This document shows, piece by piece, positions 58,320-64,000 of a stretch of 64,000 bases of DNA. The stretch lies in contig CALCHY010000302.1 in the NCBI GenBank assembly GCA_937907415.1, forward strand, positions 33,916 through 97,915. The letters are read 5' to 3'. Below the pieces are notes generated by a model. The model had not been told where the DNA came from. It saw only the letters and a program-made list of their open reading frames with translations, and did not search any database. The stretch is from an uncultured Trueperaceae bacterium. Its GTDB lineage: Bacteria; Deinococcota; Deinococci; Deinococcales; Trueperaceae. The translations under genes were made by a program, and so were the position numbers. The first letter of the stretch is position 1, and each line of letters starts with the position of its first letter.

Positions 58320-58811
58320 TTAGTGGGCGGTGGCGGTGAAGGGGGTGGTGACGCGTGCGTACGTGATCTGGTCGGGTTGGCCGGGTTCGGTTGAGGGGGT
58401 TACGCATTCGACGTTGTAGATGGTGAGTAGTCCTAGGAAGCGGTCGTCGACTTTTCGGAGGTTGATGTTGCCGAAGTCTTTGATGGCGCCGCTGTTGAGG
58501 TTGTTGGCGGTGCCGTCGACGGTCCAGTTGGCCTCGTACGCGAGGGTTTCGTTGCTGGTGCCGACCTCGTTGATGACGGCGGTGGCGGTGATGGTGTGGG
58601 CGCTGGCATTGTCGGCGACCTGCGTGCTGATGCTGAGGTGGAGTTCGCCAGTCTGGGGTTGGCCGCAGACGTTGCCGTACGTGACGTTGAGGTCGGCGTA
58701 GTTGCCGGTGTAGTCGGCGGGGGGCATGCTCACGAGGCTGTTGAGGGTGTCGCAGGCGCTGAGGGTGATGACTGCGAGGAGGAGGGTGGGGATGGCGAGG
58801 AGTCGTTTCAT
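58320..58811 (-). CDS. Small lipoprotein, 163 aa
   Basis: The N-terminus MKRLLAIPTLLLAVITLSAC is a clear lipoprotein signal (Cys at residue 20). The mature part is beta-rich (TGELHLSISTQVADNASAHT). ATG 58811 lies 19 bp after the SPOR/TPR gene with the AAAGGA ribosome site. Probably cotranscribed with that gene and located in the envelope. Confidence 0.7.
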   Translation of the reverse strand: MKRLLAIPTLLLAVITLSACDTLNSLVSMPPADYTGNYADLNVTYGNVCGQPQTGELHLSISTQVADNASAHTITATAVINEVGTSNETLAYEANWTVDGTANNLNSGAIKDFGNINLRKVDDRFLGLLTIYNVECVTPSTEPGQPDQITYARVTTPFTATAH

Positions 58812-58830
58812 TTTGGTGGGTGTCCTTTCG

Positions 58831-61800
58831 TTACTGGAGGAAGACGGCCTTGAGGTCTTCGCTGGCTTGGGTGTGATGGAGGGCGGTGGCGTCGCTCCAG
58901 GCGGTTTGGGCGGCTTGGTAGTTGCCGAGGTGGAGCAGGGCCCACCCGAGCTTGTGGAGGGCGTCTGCGTCGTCTGGGGTGGTGGCAAGCGTGGCGCGCA
59001 GGGCGCGTTCGGCGTCGCCGTAGCGTTGGCTGGCTAGGTAGGCGTTGATGAGGGCGACGTTGATGTTCTGGTCGCCGGTGAGGACGTGGGCGGCTTCGAG
59101 GCGTTCGGCGGCGCGCGCGTACTGGCCGGTTTGGTAGTAGGCGGCGCCGGCCAACGTGAGGAGTTGTGGGTCGTTGGGGGCGGCTTGCAGGAGTTCTTCG
59201 AGGCTGGGGATGCTCGCGTGGTACTCGCTGGTGGCGTGCGCGGCTTGGGCGTGGATGCGGAGGGCTCGCTGCCGGGCTGGGCCAGTGGTGGCTTCGGCTG
59301 CGGCGTGAGCGTGCTGTTGGGCGGCGGGGTGGTCGCCGGCGCGATAGGCGGCTTCGGCTACGTCGAGGAGGGCGAGAGGGTCCGTGATGCCGTGGTCGAT
59401 GGCGGCGCGTAGGTGCAGGAGGGCGGCGGTGGCGTCGCCTCGCGCTAGGAGTGTTAGGCCGAGGTTGTGGTGGGTGGTTGGGTCGCTGGGGTCGAGTGCG
59501 TGCGCTGCCTGCAGGTCCGTTAGGGCTTGCGTGTGGTGGCCGGCGGTGGCGTGCGTGGCGGCGCGGGCGTTGAGCAGTAGCACCTCCTGGGCGCTGGTCA
59601 AGTCATCGCGCATGCGCCTGTCGATCGTGTCGAGGGCGTAGGCGGCCTGGTCGGCTTGGGCGTAGATGTCCGCGATGAGGGCGGTGAAGCGCGCGTCCCT
59701 GGTCTCGAGTTCGTAGCGTGTGAGTTCGGGCAGGAGCTCGAGTGCGCGGCCGGCGGCGCGTTGCGCCTTGAAGTTCGAGACTAGGTGGTCGAGGTGGTTG
59801 GTGAGGCCGTAGGCGGCTTGGTAGTGCTCGGCGGCGCCGCTGGGGTCATTGTTGGCCGCGAGGGCGTCCGCTAGGGCTGCGTGAGCTTGCGCGCGCGTGG
59901 CGTCGGGGTGATCTGCGGCGAGCGCGAGCGCCTGCTGGTAGTGCTGGATGGCTGCGGCGGCGCCGCTCTGGCGGTGGGTGCGCAGCGCGTAGTTGAAGCG
60001 CGCCTCGAACCGGGCGGGGTGAGCGCCCATGACGTACTGGTAGGCGAACTCGGCCGCGTCACGGTTGCCGAGCTGGTCTTCGGTGACAGCCAGCCCGAAG
60101 AGCGCGTCGTAGTGAGTGGCGTCGAGCGCGCGGGCCTCTAGGAAGGCTTGCCGGGCGGGCTCGGCTTGCTGGTGCGCTAGGAGGGCGTAGGCGTGCTGCG
60201 CCCAGTCTTCTGGCGTACCAGCCGCGGGCGCGGCGGGGTACGGGTAGAACGTGATGGTGGCGTAGCGGCTGAGGGCGCGCGCGGCGGGCGCGAGCTCGCC
60301 GTTGGGTAGGGGCCCGAGGAGCAGCTGGTCGTTCACGAGAATGAGGTCACCAGCTGCGCTCGTGAGGTCGTGGGTGCTGACGCCTTCGAGCGGGTCGAGC
60401 GCGAGGAAGTTGTTGGGGGTGGCGCTCGTTTCGGCTGCTGCGGCGACTTGGGTGCTTTGGGGCGTGTAGTGGGGGTGGTGGACGGTGATGGCGGGCATGC
60501 CGTGGCGGCGCATGTCGGCGCGGATCTGGTCTTCCTGCCATTCAGCGAGGGGCCCGACGAGGAGGATGGTTTGGTCGCTGGCCTGCAGGAAGGCGGTCGG
60601 GTGGCCGGCCTCGGTGAGGGTCTCGTGGTCGGCCTGGTGTTCCGTGAGGGCGCCGGTGCGGGCGATGAAGTACGTGCCGTTCTCTAGTTCGGTGCGGTCA
60701 GCGAGGATGGGCTGGTTGGGTTCCCAGGCGTCCACCAGGGGCTCTTCGGTCTCCTGGGGTTCGGTGATTGCTACGGCTGCGTCTTCCGGGGCGGACGCTT
60801 GCTTTTCCGCGGGCGTGGCGGCGCCTAGGGCGCTGGCCACTTCCTCTCCATCGCTCGCTGCGGCGAACTCAGGCGCGTCGACCGCCTCCACTTCTTCCGC
60901 GGCGGGGAGGCTGGTAATGGTCTCCTCAACCGGTTCTTCCTCGACTTCGGTTACGACGTCAGCTTGGGGTTCGGGGAGGGCGGCGATCATGCCGCTGGCG
61001 TGCTCGGTGATGAAGGTCGCGATGCCGCGTTGGCGCAGCGCGAAGCGCAGCTCATCAGCTTGCTCCGCAGGCATCGGGCCGACGTAGAGGCGGTAGGTGC
61101 TGTTGTCTTCGCGTACGTCGGGGGCGTGTCCGAGCTCGTCTAGGGAGGCGAGGGGCGTGTCGAACTGCTCCGCGGTCCTGCCGGACGCGACATGCACGAA
61201 GACGGGCCCCTTCCTCTCCCCCACTTGGGGTTCGGGGGCCTCCACGACCTCCTCAGCAGCCGCGCTCGCGTCATCAAGTGCGGGTGCGAGTTCGGGTTCG
61301 ACTATGGCTACGGGCTCCGGCTGACGTTCGGCTACGGGCAGGGGGTCCGGCGCACTCTGAGGCACGGGGATGGAGATGGGGAGCGCCGCGAGCGCGTCCC
61401 GCAAGTCCACGACGGTCTCTAGTGGTTCGGTGGGCTGGTCGAGGATGGCTTGGTGCTCGGGGGTGATGGGGCCGAGTGCGGGCAGGTTGGTGATGCCGGC
61501 GCGCTGGATGCGTGCAAGCGCGGCTTGGGCGGCTGCGCGCGTGGAGTAGGGACCGGCGTGCACGAAGGTGAAGGGTGGCGCCGAGTGCGTGTACGTGGGT
61601 TCGCCGAGGTCCTCGAGGGCGGCTCGTGCGTCAGCAGCTAGGCGGTCGGAGCGGTAGGAGCCTACCTGGACCTGGTAGCCGGGCGTGAGTTCGGCCTCGA
61701 GGGTCGTGATGGTGGTCGTGTGCCCGCGGTTGCTGAGGTCGGCGCGAGCGGCTTCCAGATCGGCCTGTTCGAGGGGGCCGACCAGCACGCGGTACGTGTG

Positions 61801-62004
61801 CTGTTGGAGGTTAATGCTCTCGTACCCGGGCACGGTGCTGGTTTCGGTGATGACCGTGGTTTGGTACGCGTCGAGCTGCGCGGCCTGCTGCTCAGCGGCG
61901 TCGAGGGTGTGGGTCGGCTCGAGCGCGAGGTAGGTGGCTTGCGCGAGCGCTCCGGGGGTTAGGAGGGCGAGGGCCAGCGTGAGGGTGTGGATGGTGCGGC
62001 GCAT
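58831..62004 (-). CDS. Large exported SPOR- and TPR-repeat protein
   Basis: A 1057-residue envelope protein. After a signal peptide (IHTLTLALALLTPGALAQA) the first half contains several SPOR-like repeats (YRVLVGPLEQADLEAARADL, YQVQVGSYRSDRLAADARAAL, FTFVHAGPYSTRAAAQAALA, YRLYVGPMPAEQADELRFAL, TILLVGPLAEWQEDQI) linked by acidic Pro/Glu stretches. The second half is a TPR array (FGLAVTEDQLGNRDAAEFAY, HHNLGLTLLARGDATAALLH, HKLGWALLHLGNYQAAQTAW). SPOR domains bind denuded peptidoglycan at division sites and TPRs bind partner proteins, so this may couple the wall to pilus or division machinery. ATG 62004 is used because the preceding residues are unlike a signal peptide. Confidence 0.82.
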   Translation of the reverse strand: MRRTIHTLTLALALLTPGALAQATYLALEPTHTLDAAEQQAAQLDAYQTTVITETSTVPGYESINLQQHTYRVLVGPLEQADLEAARADLSNRGHTTTITTLEAELTPGYQVQVGSYRSDRLAADARAALEDLGEPTYTHSAPPFTFVHAGPYSTRAAAQAALARIQRAGITNLPALGPITPEHQAILDQPTEPLETVVDLRDALAALPISIPVPQSAPDPLPVAERQPEPVAIVEPELAPALDDASAAAEEVVEAPEPQVGERKGPVFVHVASGRTAEQFDTPLASLDELGHAPDVREDNSTYRLYVGPMPAEQADELRFALRQRGIATFITEHASGMIAALPEPQADVVTEVEEEPVEETITSLPAAEEVEAVDAPEFAAASDGEEVASALGAATPAEKQASAPEDAAVAITEPQETEEPLVDAWEPNQPILADRTELENGTYFIARTGALTEHQADHETLTEAGHPTAFLQASDQTILLVGPLAEWQEDQIRADMRRHGMPAITVHHPHYTPQSTQVAAAAETSATPNNFLALDPLEGVSTHDLTSAAGDLILVNDQLLLGPLPNGELAPAARALSRYATITFYPYPAAPAAGTPEDWAQHAYALLAHQQAEPARQAFLEARALDATHYDALFGLAVTEDQLGNRDAAEFAYQYVMGAHPARFEARFNYALRTHRQSGAAAAIQHYQQALALAADHPDATRAQAHAALADALAANNDPSGAAEHYQAAYGLTNHLDHLVSNFKAQRAAGRALELLPELTRYELETRDARFTALIADIYAQADQAAYALDTIDRRMRDDLTSAQEVLLLNARAATHATAGHHTQALTDLQAAHALDPSDPTTHHNLGLTLLARGDATAALLHLRAAIDHGITDPLALLDVAEAAYRAGDHPAAQQHAHAAAEATTGPARQRALRIHAQAAHATSEYHASIPSLEELLQAAPNDPQLLTLAGAAYYQTGQYARAAERLEAAHVLTGDQNINVALINAYLASQRYGDAERALRATLATTPDDADALHKLGWALLHLGNYQAAQTAWSDATALHHTQASEDLKAVFLQ

Positions 62005-62023
62005 CAGGGGCGGGGGTTCCTCT

Positions 62024-63112
62024 CTAGTAGTCGAAGGGAGCGGGCTCGAAGGCGGCGACGGCGCCTTTGGCATGCGTGTCGAAGGTCTTCTTGTCGCGAG
62101 CGCGATCGCGGGCTTCGTCGTAGTCGACTTTGCCTTCGCGCGCGAGCCTGGCGAGGCTTTCGTCCATAAGGCGCATGCCGAGGCTGGCGCTGGTCTGGAT
62201 GGCGTTGGGGATCTGGTGCGTCTTGCCCTCGCGGATGTTGGCCTTGATGGCGTGCGTCATGAGCATGAGTTCGTACGCGAGCTCGCGGCCGCCGTTCTTG
62301 CCGGGGATGAGTTGTTGGCAGACGACGGCGCGGAGGCTGCTGGCGAGCTGGGTGCGGACGAGGTTCTGGCCTTCGTGGGGGAAGACGTCGACGATGCGGT
62401 CGATGGTTTCGCTGGCGCTGTTGGTGTGGAGGGTGCCCATGACGAGGTGGCCGGTTTCGGCGGCGGTCACGGCGCTGCTGATGGTTTCGAGGTCGCGCAT
62501 CTCGCCGACGAGGATGATGTCGGGCGCCTTGCGTAGGGATCCGCGTACGCCGGCGGCGAAGTCTTTGGTGTCGGCGGCGGCGCCGACTTCTTGTTGGGTT
62601 ATGACGCTCTTCTGGTTGTGGTGAATGAACTCGATGGGGTCTTCGATAGTGAGGATGTGCCGCGTTTGGGTTTTGTTGACGTGGTCGATGAGCGCGGCGA
62701 GGGTGGTGCTTTTGCCGGAGCCGGTGGGTCCGGTGACGAGCACGAGGCCTTGGGAGTCGCGAGTGAGGTCGTGGAGGCTGGTGGGCAGTCCGAGCGCGTG
62801 GAGGGGCGGGATGTTGGTGGGGATGCTCCTCAGGACGGCGCTGATGTTGCCGCGCTCGTAGAAGAGGTTGACGCGGAAGCGGCTCTTGGCGGTGGCGACG
62901 CTGTAGTCGAGTTCGCGGTGTTGTTCGAGGGCGGCGCGCCGGTCGCCGATGAGGTCGTTGAGGATTTCGTCGGCGAGGGGTTGCTCGTCCATAGGGGTCC
63001 AGGTGCCGTGGACCTTGTAGTAGGTGCGGGTGCGTTCGCGGAGCATGAGGTCGCTAGCGCCGTCGTCGATCATCTTGTCGAGCACTGGTGTGAGGTGGGG
63101 CATCTGCTGCAT
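62024..63112 (-). CDS. pilT: Type IV pilus retraction ATPase PilT
   Basis: A 362-residue PilT-like hexameric ATPase that drives pilus retraction. Motifs are Walker A VTGPTGSGKSTTLAALIDHV, Asp box HILTIEDPIEFIH, Walker B APDIILVGEMRD, His box TGHLVMGTLHTNSASE, and ELMLMTHAIKANIREGKTHQ near the C-terminus. It ends five bases after the pilB stop region in the same operon. Type IV pili support DNA uptake and motility in Deinococcota. Confidence 0.92.
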   Translation of the reverse strand: MQQMPHLTPVLDKMIDDGASDLMLRERTRTYYKVHGTWTPMDEQPLADEILNDLIGDRRAALEQHRELDYSVATAKSRFRVNLFYERGNISAVLRSIPTNIPPLHALGLPTSLHDLTRDSQGLVLVTGPTGSGKSTTLAALIDHVNKTQTRHILTIEDPIEFIHHNQKSVITQQEVGAAADTKDFAAGVRGSLRKAPDIILVGEMRDLETISSAVTAAETGHLVMGTLHTNSASETIDRIVDVFPHEGQNLVRTQLASSLRAVVCQQLIPGKNGGRELAYELMLMTHAIKANIREGKTHQIPNAIQTSASLGMRLMDESLARLAREGKVDYDEARDRARDKKTFDTHAKGAVAAFEPAPFDY

Positions 63113-63116
63113 GTGG

Positions 63117-64000
63117 TTACTCCCGGGTGCGGACGAAGACTTCGTCGAGGGTGGTCACGCCTTGGGCGGCTTTGACGAGGCCGTCTTCGCGTAGGGTGCG
63201 GAAATCGCCGCGTTTGCGGGCCATGTCGCGGATGTCGTTGGCGGTGGCGCCTTGGATGATGGCGTCGTTCATGTTCTCGTCGATTGCGAGGACCTCGTGG
63301 ATGGCGGCGCGTCCGAGGTAGCCGGTGTGGTCGCATTCATCGCAGCCCTCTCCCCTGCGCCAGGTGGGGTTGGGTAGGGGGATGCGGCCTTCGTTGAGGG
63401 TGTCGAGCATCTCGGGGTTGGGTTCGTCGGGGACGGCGCAGTGCTTGCAGATGCGTCTGACGAGGCGTTGCGCGAGGACGCCGAGGAGGCCGCCGGCGAT
63501 GTTGTAGGACTCGACGCCCATTTCGCGCAGGCGGGTGATGGCGCCGGGCGCGTCGTTGGTGTGCAGGGTGCTGAGGAGTAAGTGGCCGGTGATGGCGGCT
63601 TCGGTGGCGGCCTTGGCGGTTTCGCCGTCGCGGATCTCACCGACGAGGATGATGTCGGGGTCCTGGCGCAGGAAGGAGCGGACGGCGCGGTCGAAGGTGA
63701 GGCCGGTGGCGCGGTTGACGGCGACTTGGTTGATGCCGCGCACCTCGTACTCGACGGGGTCTTCGATGGTGACGATGTTGATGGTGGGCCTGGAGAGGCG
63801 CTTGAGGACGCTGAAGCTGGTGAAGGACTTACCGCTGCCGGTGGGGCCGGTGACGAGGAGCATGCCGTACGGCTTGCGGATGAGGTCCTGGAAGAGTTCG
63901 AGGTTGGCTTGTGTGAAGCCGAGGTCTTCAATCTCGAGGATGTCTTCTTCCTTCTTGAGGATTCGCATTACGGCCTTTTCGCCGTTGGTGATGGGGAGGA
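63117..64000 (-). CDS. pilB: Type IV pilus assembly ATPase PilB/GspE, C-terminal part
   Basis: The gene runs off the right edge; only the ATPase half is present. It has Walker A LLVTGPTGSGKSFTSFSVLK, Asp box VTIEDPVEYEVRGINQ, Walker B DPDIILVGEIRDGETAK, His box TGHLLLSTLHTNDAPGAI and the tetracysteine zinc motif (CKHC ... CDEC) near ICKHCAVPDEPN and GCDECDHTGYLGRAAIHEVL. The frame stays open to 64000 (upstream residues TNGEKAVMRIL match the family), so ATG 63968 is not the start. Pairs with PilT. Confidence 0.9.
   Translation of the reverse strand, partial: LPITNGEKAVMRILKKEEDILEIEDLGFTQANLELFQDLIRKPYGMLLVTGPTGSGKSFTSFSVLKRLSRPTINIVTIEDPVEYEVRGINQVAVNRATGLTFDRAVRSFLRQDPDIILVGEIRDGETAKAATEAAITGHLLLSTLHTNDAPGAITRLREMGVESYNIAGGLLGVLAQRLVRRICKHCAVPDEPNPEMLDTLNEGRIPLPNPTWRRGEGCDECDHTGYLGRAAIHEVLAIDENMNDAIIQGATANDIRDMARKRGDFRTLREDGLVKAAQGVTTLDEVFVRTRE

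Overview
The window is GC-rich bacterial DNA. Its architecture fits a Deinococcota-type organism, possibly near Truepera; this is an inference, since there is no rRNA or tRNA here to place it. Supports are an S-layer-homology (SLH) protein, type IV pilus ATPases, a large SPOR/TPR envelope protein, and many genes that appear to be transcribed leaderless, with a TANNNT -10 box placed exactly six bases before the start codon. Classical Shine-Dalgarno sites are used by other genes. The content is mosaic and looks like a megaplasmid or a chromosome segment rich in integrated elements.

Layout. (A) 1-9.8 kb: a transfer/secretion-like module. It holds a DotG/VirB10-like protein, a Replic_Relax-like protein, a four-gene minus-strand operon (two secreted proteins, one unknown, one NERD-AAA+ membrane ATPase) and a RecD2-type helicase. 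(B) 9.9-15.9 kb: a PKD-repeat lipoprotein, an SLH/collagen-like surface protein, a replication protein with duplicated winged helices, then an inverted-repeat promoter region and a remnant with an IS200/IS605-like end. (C) 16.3-18.6 kb: thyX, a 146-bp MITE-like element with TA flanks, an unknown gene and a frameshifted acetyltransferase. (D) 18.7-29.2 kb: a sialic-acid-type catabolic cluster. nanK and nanE diverge from a GntR regulator, an ABC importer without its ATPase, a TIM-barrel isomerase, three NAD(P)-type dehydrogenases and nanA. (E) 29.3-30.4 kb: gene debris with a mazEF pair. (F) 30.6-33.4 kb: a replication module with dnaB. (G) 33.5-43.5 kb: two paralogous zinc-ribbon membrane proteins flank an accessory block. 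The block carries a MazG-like operon, a tnpB element, a truncated UvrD-like helicase, a PD-(D/E)XK/zinc protein and a DEAD/DEAH helicase interrupted by an intein. (H) 43.5-49.7 kb: a DUF262 fragment, then a two-gene quinoprotein system. A cytochrome c-PQQ dehydrogenase with lanthanide-type ligands is translationally coupled to a XoxJ-like/type-I periplasmic-binding fusion. Remnants follow. (I) 50.1-64 kb: a Dsb-like protein without its CxxC, a nuclease, a subtilisin, a tyrosine recombinase, small ORFs, a lipoprotein, the SPOR/TPR protein, pilT and a partial pilB.

How parts may work together. D is a self-contained import and degradation route, probably switched by the GntR protein at the divergent promoter. 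H probably oxidises an alcohol in the periplasm, passing electrons to its own fused cytochrome c, with the fused binding protein as maturation or sensing partner. A and the PilB/PilT end suggest DNA transfer and surface-appendage functions. B and F carry two separate replication gene sets. The most unusual items are the fused quinohaemoprotein and its coupled partner, the helicase intein, the uncharacterised nuclease/zinc protein, the leaderless promoter family and the TA-flanked mini-element.
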